This document shows positions 1 through 7,559 of a DNA stretch of 35,697 nt, piece after piece. The notes beneath the pieces were generated by a model, which saw only the letters and a program-made list of their open reading frames with translations, was not told the origin of the DNA and did not search any database. Made by a program: the position numbers and the translations under genes. The stretch covers positions 1-35,697 of the IMG/VR virus record IMGVR_UViG_3300046657_000030, one strand, 5' to 3'. The stretch comes from a virus. How positions within the stretch are numbered: position 1 is the stretch's first letter; every line of letters begins with the position of its first letter.

Positions 1-45
1 TTTGCTGGGGGCGGGCCCCCCCCCCCCCCGGGGGGGCCCCCCCAC
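1..45. repeat. G/C homopolymer tract at window edge
   Basis: Runs of C and G (about 15 C followed by G and C blocks) make up most of the first 45 bases. Nothing else in the window looks like this. It is probably a low-quality contig end or slipped homopolymer read rather than biology. An open frame runs through it in some readings but has no coding character. Confidence 0.7.
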
Positions 46-60
46 GCCACTGTCCGCAGG

Positions 61-387
61 TCAGAGGATGCCGAGCTCGGTGTCCGGCCGGCACAGGTCA
101 CACGGCTCCAAGCCCTCGGTGACGGCGCGCATCGCCTGGTCGCGCGAGATGGGGCGGGCGCGCTTGCCGGCGCTGCGGCACCCGCCGACGTGCACGGCGA
201 TCGGCTGGCCTTCGCCGCCGATGCTGAGCTGCAGAACCCAGTCCGGTGGCGGGGGAGGGACGGCTCGCTGCTGCTGGGCCCGACGCTGCTCAGCAACGGT
301 GATGGCCTCCTGCACTTCGGCCAGGGCGAGCTGCAGCCATGTCCTCAGCGTGAGGAGGCGGGGCAGATCAGGCGGCAACTCGCTCAT
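61..387 (-). CDS. DUF6233-like hypothetical protein
   Basis: The 108-residue product starts MSELPPDLPRL and has a Leu/Ala/Glu-rich helical N-terminal half, then a basic half with a CDLC pair near the C-terminus. This layout resembles the Streptomyces DUF6233 family as I remember it; no function is known to me. An upstream ATG at 459 would add 24 residues, but the conserved-looking part begins at 387, so I prefer that start. It lies downstream of the GntR regulator in the same direction with a gap of about 150 bases. It could be a flanking host gene or part of the element. Confidence 0.6.
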   Translation of the reverse strand: MSELPPDLPRLLTLRTWLQLALAEVQEAITVAEQRRAQQQRAVPPPPPDWVLQLSIGGEGQPIAVHVGGCRSAGKRARPISRDQAMRAVTEGLEPCDLCRPDTELGIL

Positions 388-534
388 GTGTTCGAGTCTA
401 GCCCTGGAGGACTCTGGGGTTGTCAGTGGCCGCCCATACAGTTGAACCATCACATTCACTGTGTGCGCTCATGCTGGTAGCGCTGCACTCCCCGCCCCGC
501 CCCGGAACAGCGCCCGGAGCGGGGCGCTGGCGCG

Positions 535-1140
535 TCAGAGGCGGATCGTCCAGCGGTCCATCGGCAAGATCAGGTCTGCCGTTTCTGTGGGGTGCCCCGC
601 CTCGTCGAGTCGGGTCCGCGTGAGCCGGTACGCCAAGGTGTCGACGGTCAGTCCGAGGGCGTGAGCCCGTGTCTCGTCCAGCTGCATGACCTCAACCTCG
701 GCGACGTAGCTGGCGTGCGGGCGCCGTTTCCCGCGCCACCAAGTGCACACGATGAAGGCGGACCGGCCGCCCGGATCGAGGCACTCCAGCGCCTCATGCT
801 GGAGCGTGGTGCCCGCGGGGGTGTCGAGCCGTGCTGCGAGTTGCTCGCCAGCTTTCCAGGTGCCGCTGGCGATGCGCTCGGCTTGGTAGGGCCAGTCGCG
901 GTCGGGGGCGATGAGGGCGCGCATGACGGGAGGATGTGCGACTCGGAGGCGGTTTCGCTGCTCACCTTCGATGAGTCCACGCGATCGGAGGAGGATCATC
1001 GCGAGGCGCACGGTCTGTTCGTGGACGCCGTAGTGGCGGGCTAATGCCGCCCGCGAGGGGAGTTGTTCGCCGGGGGCCCAGAGGCCGGCGGCGATCTGGT
1101 CGGCGAGGTCGGAGGCGACGCGGCGGTGCGCAGCCTCCAT
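535..1140 (-). CDS. GntR-family transcriptional regulator
   Basis: The 201-residue protein has an N-terminal winged helix-turn-helix of GntR type (about residues 5-68, with WAPGEQLPSR, an HEQTVRLAM recognition helix and a RGLIEGE wing). A C-terminal domain of about 120 residues looks like a short UTRA-type ligand-sensing domain. Such proteins bind small palindromic operators as dimers and release DNA on binding a metabolite. The ATG is preceded by AAGGGG at a suitable distance. An imperfect palindrome at 1201-1214 upstream is a possible autoregulatory operator. It sits just outside the integrase/attP region, so it may be host DNA or the element's outermost gene. Confidence 0.85.
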   Translation of the reverse strand: MEAAHRRVASDLADQIAAGLWAPGEQLPSRAALARHYGVHEQTVRLAMILLRSRGLIEGEQRNRLRVAHPPVMRALIAPDRDWPYQAERIASGTWKAGEQLAARLDTPAGTTLQHEALECLDPGGRSAFIVCTWWRGKRRPHASYVAEVEVMQLDETRAHALGLTVDTLAYRLTRTRLDEAGHPTETADLILPMDRWTIRL

Positions 1141-1200
1141 CGCGACCCCTTAGCGATCTTGTTTCTGAGTAGATCGCCAGGGTAGGAACGACAGGGTCCA

Positions 1201-1214
1201 CTTGATATATCGAG
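1201..1214. promoter_or_regulatory. Putative GntR operator
   Basis: CTTGATATATCGAG is a 14-base imperfect palindrome (two mismatched positions) in unusually AT-rich sequence about 60 bases upstream of the leftward GntR start. GntR regulators commonly bind such AT-centred dyads in their own promoters. The assignment is inferred from position and symmetry only. Confidence 0.4.
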
Positions 1215-1262
1215 ATGGATGCCGGATGCAGGCGTCCCGCCAGCGGGGCGCCCCCACGAGCG

Positions 1263-1316
1263 CCGACCCCGGACCGCCATCCCACCTCCCAAGTGGGTGG
1301 TCCGGGGTCGGTTTTT
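1263..1316 (+). terminator. Rho-independent terminator
   Basis: A perfect 13-bp stem (1263-1275 with 1299-1311) encloses a second 5-bp stem (CCCAC/GTGGG) and is followed on the + strand by TTTTT. It would stop rightward transcription, yet no rightward gene lies to its left in the window. It may protect the att/integrase region from transcription entering from the flank. Confidence 0.75.
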
Positions 1317-1329
1317 GTGTGCCGCGGCG

Positions 1330-1648
1330 TGGGAGATGGGAGACGACTGGGAGATGATCATGGCGAGTTGCCGCGCGATCCTGCGTGAATCTACGAGGAA
1401 ATGCCAATTCGCGAGAGGGCGGGAAGTGGTCGATTCCCCGGAACTACTGGCCCCAGCACCCCCGCTCGGTCAGCACCGTCCGCAGCGTCTCGATGTGATC
1501 GATTAAGCGGCACTCACTCTTGCATCTTCCTGAGCTGCAACGACAGTCCCTTGCAAGATCAAGTGGGAGAGGATTGGGAGACCTGACGCTCTTGAAGCAT
1601 CTGACGGGCCGCCTCCACCGACGACTCGTCTCCCATGACCTTCTCCCA
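1330..1648. other. Probable attP region with arm-type repeats
   Basis: The heptamer TGGGAGA occurs as direct copies at 1330, 1337, 1348, 1564 and 1575, and inverted at 1628-1635 and 1641-1648. The block 1337-1355 matches 1564-1582 at 16 of 19 positions with the same 11-bp spacing between boxes. The clusters bracket about 200 bases directly beyond the 3' end of the integrase gene, where tyrosine-integrase attachment sites usually lie. Direct arm-type sites flanking a core is the classic layout. I cannot identify the crossover core: a T-loop-like GGTCGATTCCCC at about 1427-1440 is the best but weak tRNA-like candidate. No gene is seen in 1141-1558 except a possible reading-frame remnant ending at 1444. 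Confidence 0.55.
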
Positions 1649-2848
1649 CCGTTCCTGCAGGGCTTCGACGATACGGCGCTCCATCGGCACCGTGACCTCC
1701 GAATACGTGCCCTCCACGCCCTGAAGCCTATGGCCAAGCCGTTCCTCCGAGGCAACCCGCGAATGACCGTCCTCGTCCAGCCACTGCTTCTGCGCATGGC
1801 GGAGCCCGTGAGGAACCATCCCCTGAAGGCCCTCAACGGCCGGCACAGCGGCTCGCGCCCACCGGCCGCTCCGTTCCTCCGCCCCGTCCACGGCAGGCCG
1901 CCAGTAACACGGGTAGAACCGCGTCCCCAGCAGGTGACCGTCGGCAGCCGAAGGGAAGACCCAGTCGCTCTCGTGGCTGTCCAGCAGCTGGCCGTGCAGG
2001 GCGTGCAGGAACGGGGGGAGCACCAATGTGCGGGCCGAGCCGTATTTCGGCAGCTGGAGCGTCGGCACGCCCTTCGCGTACTGGTGCTGCCACTGCACGC
2101 GCAGAGCGGGCATGGCCGCGTAGCGCTTCAGGGCCTTTGTCCGGCGTCGGACGTCCGGATCGGAGCCCGGCCAGGTGGGAGACGCGAACTCCCGGCGGAG
2201 GCCATACATCTCACGCAGCCTCATCCCGGTGAAGGCCTTCGTGAGCATGAAGACGTAGCCCGTCAGGCCCCACACCTCGTAGGCGTTCACGGCGAGCTGG
2301 ACGACCTGCTCGGTGGCGGGGGTCAGCGTCTCCGGCTCCTCGGGCCGCGTGTACCGGCCGCGCCGGCGGCTGGTGCGAGGGACCGGTGTCCCGGCGATAA
2401 GGGGCGGCCTGTGGTCGACCGCATCGGTCATGAGCAGGCCAAACAGGGAGAGGATGCTCCCCGAGTAGTGCGCCGAGTACTTGGCGCGGGTTGTCTTCGC
2501 CCAGCGCTGATACTGCGTCGTCGTGATCTTTCGCAAGGGAGAGTCCCCCCATTGGGGGAGCAACTGGGCCTTAATGATGGACTCGTATGTGACATACGAG
2601 GTATCCGCGAGATCAAGGGCGGCAAGCCAGGACTTGGCCCACCCCTCGAAGAGGAGGTTGCCGTCCGCATTGCTGACGTAGCGATCGTTGCGCACGTCTG
2701 ATTCACGGTCCAGCCCGTAGTCGTAGGCCACAGTCTCGTCGGTGAACCCGGACTTGCTGTCGTAGATCTTCTTCCCGGTCTCGGGGTGCACCTTGCCGGT
2801 GTCCCACCGGACTCGACACTTCGACCCTCGCCACTCGACATAAGGCAT
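1559..2848 (-). CDS. int: Tyrosine-family site-specific integrase
   Basis: The 429-residue product is a phage-type tyrosine recombinase that would integrate and excise the element between attP and the host attB. An N-terminal arm-binding-like region (about 1-60) is followed by a SAM-like core-binding domain (about 65-140) and the catalytic domain (about 175-390). Visible catalytic residues are R210 in TGMRLRE, a candidate K268 in QLPKYG, H347 and R350 in HGLR, H373 in LGHR and the nucleophile Y382 in EGTYSEV. The ATG is preceded by AAGGA. The gene points toward the repeat-rich attP candidate, whose inverted boxes lie inside its 3' coding end. Family assignment is firm; target site is unknown. 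Confidence 0.95.
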   Translation of the reverse strand: MPYVEWRGSKCRVRWDTGKVHPETGKKIYDSKSGFTDETVAYDYGLDRESDVRNDRYVSNADGNLLFEGWAKSWLAALDLADTSYVTYESIIKAQLLPQWGDSPLRKITTTQYQRWAKTTRAKYSAHYSGSILSLFGLLMTDAVDHRPPLIAGTPVPRTSRRRGRYTRPEEPETLTPATEQVVQLAVNAYEVWGLTGYVFMLTKAFTGMRLREMYGLRREFASPTWPGSDPDVRRRTKALKRYAAMPALRVQWQHQYAKGVPTLQLPKYGSARTLVLPPFLHALHGQLLDSHESDWVFPSAADGHLLGTRFYPCYWRPAVDGAEERSGRWARAAVPAVEGLQGMVPHGLRHAQKQWLDEDGHSRVASEERLGHRLQGVEGTYSEVTVPMERRIVEALQERWEKVMGDESSVEAARQMLQERQVSQSSPT

Positions 2849-2921
2849 TGTGATTCCTTGAGGTCTTCCCGTGGCGGCCCGGCAGGCGCCTTGCTCCTGC
2901 CGCGGCCTCCACGTGGGCTGC

Positions 2922-3122
2922 TCAGTCCTTGTGCCGCCCTATGATGCAGCCGCGGCACTGGCCACAGTCTGCCCCTTGTCGCCTCATCACGCCCCGAACG
3001 ATGCGCCGTTCACTTGCCTCGTGTAGGGCCTGAGTTGGTATCACGCACACGAGCTCGCCATCGACTAGACCCCGGAGTCCGTGGAAGTTCGGACCGTGAT
3101 CTGCGGTGACCATGTCGTGCAT
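2922..3122 (-). CDS. Small Cys-rich protein upstream of integrase
   Basis: A 66-residue basic protein ending in a CGQCRGC cluster that could bind zinc. A strong ribosome binding site (AAAGGGGGG) precedes the ATG at 3122. It is transcribed toward int with a 73-base gap, so the two may share a transcript. I do not recognise the family; a role in excision or integration control is possible only by position. The gap 3123-3267 to the repressor holds a small dyad and no gene. Confidence 0.6.
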   Translation of the reverse strand: MHDMVTADHGPNFHGLRGLVDGELVCVIPTQALHEASERRIVRGVMRRQGADCGQCRGCIIGRHKD

Positions 3123-3156
3123 GGTCCCCCCTTTCGGGACGAGGGACCTCCCAAGT

Positions 3157-3170
3157 GACTACTGATAGTC
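3157..3170. promoter_or_regulatory. Small dyad upstream of the Cys-rich gene
   Basis: GACTA-CTGA-TAGTC forms a perfect 5-bp dyad 35 bases before the start of the leftward Cys-rich gene, in locally AT-rich DNA. It could be an operator or promoter element; there is no further support. Confidence 0.3.
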
Positions 3171-3267
3171 GCACATTGAACGAGTTTCGTGACCATGTTC
3201 GGGCGAGTTGGTCCGCCGTTTTCAGGTAAAGGGACGGTCAAACGCAATGGTTGCACCTCTGGAGGGA

Positions 3268-3723
3268 TCAATTCCCACCAGAAGGCCCCCTTCTGCTACG
3301 GCGTAGCTCACGCAACTCATCGATTACGCGCTGCTTCAGCCTTCGGATGTCGGCCGCCGGCATGTCGTCCGCCACGCCGATGAGCGCATTGGTGACGGCC
3401 TGACCGACATCGCCCTCAAGGTCGGAGTCGGTGACGGGTGAGGTCGCTACGCCGCTTTCGAGCCCCTGGATGGGGGTGGGCTCGCCGCCGCGCAGCACTT
3501 CCCGGCATGAGCCGGCTGCCCAGTTGAGCGCTGCCTCGATTTTCCCGTAGGTGAGGTCTCGGAGGGGTTTGCCGTCTTCGATCTTCATGTACGTGTTGAT
3601 CGTGATGTCGGCGGCCTTGGCTACGTCGATCTTGTTCATGCCCAGCTCGACCCGTCGCTGCCTGACGTGGTCGGCGAGTCGGCGGAGCGCTGTGTCGTCT
3701 GCAGGGGGAGGCATGGTGCACAT
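3268..3723 (-). CDS. XRE-family repressor (prophage CI-like)
   Basis: A lambda-repressor-type helix-turn-helix (XRE) occupies about residues 14-66 (NKIDVAKAADITINTYMKIEDG). An unrecognised C-terminal region follows, ending in a basic helix (LKQRVIDELRELRRSRRG) that may dimerise. It is transcribed opposite to the Cro-like gene at 3889, the standard immunity-switch arrangement, so I infer it is the lysogeny repressor. There is no LexA-like peptidase signature. I place the start at the ATG at 3723 (ATG at 3714 is also possible), because a longer reading to 3747 would run through the phased GGAAC repeats that look like operators. Confidence 0.8.
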   Translation of the reverse strand: MCTMPPPADDTALRRLADHVRQRRVELGMNKIDVAKAADITINTYMKIEDGKPLRDLTYGKIEAALNWAAGSCREVLRGGEPTPIQGLESGVATSPVTDSDLEGDVGQAVTNALIGVADDMPAADIRRLKQRVIDELRELRRSRRGPSGGN

Positions 3724-3730
3724 CGTCCCA

Positions 3731-3757
3731 GGAACTCGTAGGAACAACTAGGAACAC
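3731..3757. promoter_or_regulatory. Operator array OL-like: GGAAC repeats phased at 10 bp
   Basis: GGAAC begins at 3731, 3741 and 3751, exactly 10 bp apart, immediately upstream of the repressor start. The first unit contains ACTCGTA, the reverse complement of the core of the opposite array. Helically phased repeats place every copy on one face of DNA, as expected for cooperative binding by the XRE or Cro-like protein. Confidence 0.55.
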
Positions 3758-3820
3758 CCAGCTTATGGCTGATTCCTTGACGGACTCGTAACTCTGGCCA
3801 AGGGTTCACGGCTCAATCGT

Positions 3821-3870
3821 TACAAGTATCTACGAGTTACTGCGCGGTACTGCTAGTTTCTGCGAGTTGA
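3821..3870. promoter_or_regulatory. Operator array OR-like: five tandem 10-mers
   Basis: Five consecutive 10-base units start at 3821, 3831, 3841, 3851 and 3861: TACAAGTATC, TACGAGTTAC, TGCGCGGTAC, TGCTAGTTTC, TGCGAGTTGA. All begin T(A/G)C and four of the five carry AGT at positions 5-7. The array ends 18 bases before the Cro-like ATG, over its likely promoter. A related ACTCGTA copy lies at 3784-3790. Likely immunity operators; which protein binds is inferred. Confidence 0.6.
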
Positions 3871-3876
3871 AGCACG

Positions 3877-3889
3877 TACATTCTCTTCA
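3877..3889 (+). promoter_or_regulatory. Possible -10 element and leaderless start
   Basis: TACATT at 3877-3882 is six bases before the ATG at 3889 and there is no Shine-Dalgarno sequence. This would put the transcript start at or near the A of the ATG, giving a leaderless mRNA, which is common in actinobacteria and at phage repressor/cro promoters. No convincing -35 box is seen. Confidence 0.35.
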
Positions 3890-4122
3890 TGAACAACCCC
3901 CCAGCCACCTACCAGGTGAACGGGGCGGCGATACGAGCGACACGCAAACGCCAGGGCCTCGGCATCCGTGAGACCGCAGAGGCAGCAGGGATCAGCCGCA
4001 GCTACCTGCAACGGCTGGAAACCGGCACACGAGAGCAGATGCGACCGCCCACATACGCCGCACTCCGCAGAACGCTCCACGCAGAAGAAGACCAACTCCT
4101 CGTCCCCCACGAGGAGACCTAG
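3889..4122 (+). CDS. Cro-like XRE HTH protein
   Basis: The 77-residue protein is almost entirely one XRE helix-turn-helix domain (GIRETAEAAGISRSYLQRLE at about residues 25-44). Its size and place, first rightward gene opposite the repressor across the operator arrays, fit a Cro-type early regulator. It has no ribosome binding site, consistent with leaderless expression. It is followed after 14 bases by the excisionase-like gene, so they are probably co-transcribed. Confidence 0.8.
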   Translation: MNNPPATYQVNGAAIRATRKRQGLGIRETAEAAGISRSYLQRLETGTREQMRPPTYAALRRTLHAEEDQLLVPHEET

Positions 4123-4136
4123 AGAGAGAAGGTGAC

Positions 4137-4577
4137 ATGTCCAGTCCCGAGGCCACCCCCACTGGCAACGATCGAGACGCAGTAGTCGAAGCCCTCCGCG
4201 AAGCTCTCCGGAGCGGCGAGCTGCGCGAGGTCATCGTCGAAGCCGCCACCGAAGCCCTCAACAGCGGCGAGATCACCCTCGACGTCAGAGAGGCCGCCAA
4301 GGCACTCGGCTGCGGCGTGCGATTTCTTCTCGACGGATGCAACCAGCACGGCTTCCCCTACATCGACATGGGCAAGTCGAAGCGCTTCGGCCCGCGGGAG
4401 CTGCGCGAGATCCAGGAAATGCTCCGAGTCCCGGCCCAACCCTCTCGTCTGGCTGCCGCCCGCCGCAGGTCCGCAGCGGAGAAGTCGGCCGGCAAGAAGC
4501 CTGCCGCCCGCAGGTCGCCGAAGCCGAAGGCCGACACGGCTGACGAATCCCCCATGGAGCTCGCCCTCGCCGGCTGA
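4137..4577 (+). CDS. HTH protein, excisionase-like
   Basis: The 146-residue protein has a MerR/excisionase-type helix-turn-helix around residues 49-98 (LDVREAAKALG, then FPYIDMGKSKRFGPREL) and a Lys/Ala/Arg-rich C-terminal tail (about 102-136), typical of nucleoid- or DNA-bending proteins. AGAAGGTG precedes the ATG. As second gene of the early operon it is the best candidate in the window for the recombination directionality factor. It could instead be a general early regulator. The bases 4578-4679 after it hold no gene. Confidence 0.65.
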   Translation: MSSPEATPTGNDRDAVVEALREALRSGELREVIVEAATEALNSGEITLDVREAAKALGCGVRFLLDGCNQHGFPYIDMGKSKRFGPRELREIQEMLRVPAQPSRLAAARRRSAAEKSAGKKPAARRSPKPKADTADESPMELALAG

Positions 4578-4679
4578 GCCACCGCGCCGCTCAAGCGGCC
4601 TACGGGCCCAGCCGCCGGGCTTCCACACACCGGCAACCGGGCCCTAACGCACCACCCACACCAACAGAAGGGCAGGCGC

Positions 4680-5252
4680 ATGGACGCCATCTTCTCACCA
4701 GCCACTCCCGAAACTTCCAGCCCCACCGACTTGAGCCTGGCCGAGCGGGCTGCGCTGCGGGTCGCCGAGTCTGCGGCCATCTCCCCGGCCGGCTTCCGTG
4801 ACCTCACGCAGGCCATCGTGATGGAGCTGCGGGCGGCGGGCCTCCTGGTCGTTCCGGCCGACCGCTCCGCTGACACCGAGTACGAGTGCCCGACGTGCAG
4901 CGTCTGGTCCCGATGGACACGGGGACGCAGCATCGCCGAGGGCGACATGGCCGACGAGTTCCAGTGCCCGTCATGCGGCGCCACCACCTACCTGGCCACA
5001 TGCAACATCCGCACGCAGGCCGAGGATGAGCGCCTCCGTAAGGAGCTGGCTGGAACGCAGGAAGACCTGGCGTTCCTTCACAGGAGCACGCTCCCGGAGC
5101 TCCGTCGCATGGCCAAGTGGCACGACGACGGCAAGAAGCGTTGGCGGGCCCGAGCTGAGAAGGCTGAGGCCCGTGTCGCCGAGCTGACCGCCCTTCTGGA
5201 GCAGGCCCGTTCCGAGGCCCGCACCGCGAACACCGTGGGGAGCGACCGGTGA
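4680..5252 (+). CDS. Zinc-ribbon/coiled-coil protein
   Basis: The 190-residue protein carries a four-cysteine zinc ribbon (C70, C73, C96, C99) and a long C-terminal coiled coil (about 113-180; LRKELAGTQEDLAFLH and RAEKAEARVAELTALLEQA). GAAGGG precedes the ATG. Proteins of this shape are common early genes of Streptomyces phages and integrative elements; function unknown. It begins a tightly overlapped series of genes running to 7463. Confidence 0.75.
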   Translation: MDAIFSPATPETSSPTDLSLAERAALRVAESAAISPAGFRDLTQAIVMELRAAGLLVVPADRSADTEYECPTCSVWSRWTRGRSIAEGDMADEFQCPSCGATTYLATCNIRTQAEDERLRKELAGTQEDLAFLHRSTLPELRRMAKWHDDGKKRWRARAEKAEARVAELTALLEQARSEARTANTVGSDR

Positions 5253-5488
5253 TGGCGACTGCGACCCCGACCCCTCCCGCCCGCGGTATCGAAGCACTGG
5301 ATGTGCCGCTGTCCGAGGTGGAGGAGCAGGTCAAGAAGGGCTGGGCCATGGAGCTGGACCGGCTTCAGCAGCGGATGCCGGTGACGGATGGCCGGTTGGC
5401 CGAGCAGCGGCACTGGCTCGATGCGGACCCGGACACCTGCCTGCCCCTTCCCGGCATCGAGCACAAGGAGGAGGCCGACTGTGGCTGA
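5252..5488 (+). CDS. Hypothetical early protein
   Basis: A 78-residue soluble, helical protein of no recognised family. It starts with ATG at 5252, overlapping the previous stop (TGATG); a GTG three bases earlier is an equivalent choice. The overlap implies translational coupling. Confidence 0.65.
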   Translation: MATATPTPPARGIEALDVPLSEVEEQVKKGWAMELDRLQQRMPVTDGRLAEQRHWLDADPDTCLPLPGIEHKEEADCG

Positions 5489-5933
5489 CGGCAAGATGAC
5501 TCCCGAGACGGCCTCGATCCGGCTGGCCCAATACGGCGAGCGCACCAGCACGTGGTCTACCGCGACCTACGACAGCGGTACCGAGCGGGCCCTGCACGAG
5601 ATCGCGCTCACCCTGAACGCCGAGGTGACTGAGCTGCGCAAGCAGTTGGACACCTACGAGGTGATGAACCCGCAGCAGCGCCAGACCGGCAAGCACGCTG
5701 ACTGGCTCGTCGACTCCGAGCACACCCACGCCTGCCCCTGGTGCGCCCTGGACGAGGCTGCCCGTGTGTCCGAGGCGCTGAACGGGCGGCTGGCGAAGGA
5801 GATGCTGGCAGGTTCCGCGCTTTACGCGGCTCTGACGATGCCGACCACGCCGGAACAGAAGCAGGCCGCGATCGACAAGTTCCAGGCCGTGGCACACCGG
5901 ACCGCTCACCTGAAGGCCGGTGGCGTCTCGTGA
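5481..5933 (+). CDS. Hypothetical protein with His/Cys motif
   Basis: 150 residues from a GTG at 5481 preceded by AAGGAGG and overlapping the end of the previous gene by 8 bases. It contains HTHACPWC, a possible metal site, between two helical segments. Downstream coupling by GTGA is also possible. No family recognised. Confidence 0.7.
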   Translation: MADGKMTPETASIRLAQYGERTSTWSTATYDSGTERALHEIALTLNAEVTELRKQLDTYEVMNPQQRQTGKHADWLVDSEHTHACPWCALDEAARVSEALNGRLAKEMLAGSALYAALTMPTTPEQKQAAIDKFQAVAHRTAHLKAGGVS

Positions 5934-5968
5934 CCGCCGTGCTCACTCTCACTCGCCCGGGAGGCGAC

Positions 5969-6298
5969 ATGTCTCTGACCGCTCTCGACCAGGCCCGCGG
6001 CCTACGGCTGATCGCCGAGGTGGGGGAGTCCCACCCGCACCTGCCGGCTGCCGAGGTTCATGTCCACCGGCAGATCTCGCTGGTGTCCGAGCTGACCGTG
6101 GACGTGGTTCTGCACGGCGACCTGGAGGGCTTCGGCCAGTGGCAGCGGGCCCTCGGCGTCGACGTGGTGAGTACGCGCCGCATCGAGTTCGGCGGATTGG
6201 TCTCCTCCGGCCATGTCGTCCGGGACGGCATCACTGTCGTCCTCACCGTTCATCACCGGCAGGACGCCCCCGTGCTGGCTATGGCGGTGGCGGCGTGA
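5969..6298 (+). CDS. Hypothetical early protein
   Basis: 109 residues from the ATG at 5969, which has GGGAGG five bases upstream. An in-frame GTG at 5930 overlapping the previous stop would add 13 residues. The sequence looks like a compact alpha/beta domain (beta-rich VDVVLHGDL and ITVVLTVHH). No family recognised. Confidence 0.65.
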   Translation: MSLTALDQARGLRLIAEVGESHPHLPAAEVHVHRQISLVSELTVDVVLHGDLEGFGQWQRALGVDVVSTRRIEFGGLVSSGHVVRDGITVVLTVHHRQDAPVLAMAVAA

Positions 6299-6597
6299 AC
6301 GCCTTGATCATCGACGGCCGCCAGCACGAATCCTCGCATCCGGGCCTGTTCATCGGCGCCTACCAGGCCGGCAAGACCTCGGCCAGCCAGGGCGAGGACA
6401 CCCACGGCCTGTACCGGCTGCTCCTCGCCCAGGGCGACGCGGCAGCCGTGGCCGGCTACCTGCACGGCCTCGCGGCCGGCGCCCGAGAGCAGATGCCCGA
6501 GCACCCCGACGACTGCCCGTGTCGACTGTGTGTCCACGACCGCGAGGTGCTGCTGCGGCACATCTACCGCGTGTGGCGAGAGCAGGTGGCCGCATGA
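6295..6597 (+). CDS. Hypothetical protein with CPCRLC motif
   Basis: 100 residues, GTG start overlapping the previous stop (GTGA). It ends with HPDDCPCRLCVHDREVLLRH, a potential zinc-binding Cys/His cluster. Unknown function; co-translated with its neighbours. Confidence 0.65.
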   Translation: MNALIIDGRQHESSHPGLFIGAYQAGKTSASQGEDTHGLYRLLLAQGDAAAVAGYLHGLAAGAREQMPEHPDDCPCRLCVHDREVLLRHIYRVWREQVAA

Positions 6598-6833
6598 CTG
6601 CCGGAAAGCACATGTCGGTCCGGGCCAACCACTTGCTCACCGCGATGCGGCAGACCCCGCTGAAGAGCTGGACGACTGGCGAGGTGCATGGCCTGTACCG
6701 GGCGCTTGGCCTCAGCCCACAGCGATCCACCGCCCGCCGCGACCTTCAGCACCTCGCCTCACGCGGCCGGCTCGTCGCGACCGGACCGGAAAACGGCCGG
6801 GTCTACCGGCTGGCAGGTGCCCGATGCCGCTGA
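6594..6833 (+). CDS. Small winged-helix protein
   Basis: 79 residues with a likely winged helix-turn-helix: WTTGEVHGLYRALGLSP, a recognition-helix-like STARRDLQHLASRGRL, then a beta wing (VATGPENGRVYRL). ATGA overlap with the preceding gene. Probably an operon-encoded DNA-binding regulator; target unknown. Confidence 0.65.
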   Translation: MTAGKHMSVRANHLLTAMRQTPLKSWTTGEVHGLYRALGLSPQRSTARRDLQHLASRGRLVATGPENGRVYRLAGARCR

Positions 6834-6976
6834 CACCACGGTCCATCGACCCGGACTTCGCCGCCTCTCTGGCCGACGGGCTGACCGAGTCGTATCAGGC
6901 CTACTGCGACCGGATCGGCGAGACCCCCGCCAGCCAGGACGCCACAGAACCAGTCGCCGAGGAGGCCGCCACGTGA
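6824..6976 (+). CDS. Hypothetical small protein
   Basis: A 50-residue acidic protein starting with ATG inside the end of the previous gene. The compact spacing on both sides supports it being real. No family or motif recognised. Confidence 0.5.
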   Translation: MPLTPRSIDPDFAASLADGLTESYQAYCDRIGETPASQDATEPVAEEAAT

Positions 6977-7068
6977 CCGCCGCCGAATGGATTGCCGCCG
7001 GACTCGGCCTCATCTCCGCCGCAATGATCGTCGCCTCCCAGCGAGGCAACCGCCAGGAGGACCAGTGA
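6973..7068 (+). CDS. 31-residue single-span membrane peptide
   Basis: GTG at 6973 overlaps the previous stop (GTGA). The peptide is one hydrophobic helix (WIAAGLGLISAAMIVAS) followed by a charged tail (QRGNRQEDQ). The next gene begins at its stop, so its presence also explains the spacing of the operon. Confidence 0.5.
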   Translation: MTAAEWIAAGLGLISAAMIVASQRGNRQEDQ

Positions 7069-7463
7069 ATATCCGACTCATCCTCCGCCTCCGCCGCCAA
7101 CTCGCCGAGGCCCGCAAGGAGTACGCACGCCTGGAGCACGAGATCCAGGGGCTCAACGTCGAGATCGCCGACGTGCGGGCAGCCAACACCGAGCTCCGCG
7201 ACCAGGCGGCGGCCGAACTGCAATGGCGCCTCGCTGCGGTGACGGTCATCGAGCAGCACAACGTGGAGCGAGCACGCCTCCTGGGGCGGCTTGAGCAGGC
7301 CGTCGACTGGGCCACCGAGGTTGGCCGCACCAACGCCTGCCTCGACCAGCGCGACCGCCACCTGGCTGCCGACAACGAGCAGCTTCGCCGCGAACTCGCC
7401 GGCCTGAAGCGCCCGATCGCCCAGGTCATCCCGCTGCAGAAGCGCGGCCCCGAAGCCGCCTGA
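7065..7463 (+). CDS. Coiled-coil protein
   Basis: 132 residues, GTG start overlapping the preceding stop (GTGA). It is strongly helical with heptad-like Leu/Glu/Arg content through most of its length (for example EARKEYARLEHEIQGLN and ADNEQLRRELAGL), so probably an extended coiled coil. Function unknown. It ends this overlapped gene series; the 96 bases after it hold no gene. Confidence 0.7.
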   Translation: MNIRLILRLRRQLAEARKEYARLEHEIQGLNVEIADVRAANTELRDQAAAELQWRLAAVTVIEQHNVERARLLGRLEQAVDWATEVGRTNACLDQRDRHLAADNEQLRRELAGLKRPIAQVIPLQKRGPEAA

Positions 7464-7559
7464 CACACCCCACCGCACCACCTCTGAACGGCACCGCCAT
7501 GCCTGAAACGGCGTGGAAACAGCCCCACCGCCACAACTCGACCGCACAAGGAGCCTCAT

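Noticed and set aside
1-60. Coding frame through the first bases
   Set aside because: The sequence is mainly G and C homopolymers at the window edge, likely an assembly or sequencing artefact.
1444-1558. Leftward frame end reading DHIETLRTVLTERGCWGQ
   Set aside because: It looks somewhat protein-like and could be the tail of a gene at the attachment site, but it has no start codon or ribosome binding site after the integrase stop, so I did not list it as a gene.
3821-3870. CRISPR or coding repeat
   Set aside because: Ten-base units without spacers in a promoter region; operator array is the simpler reading.
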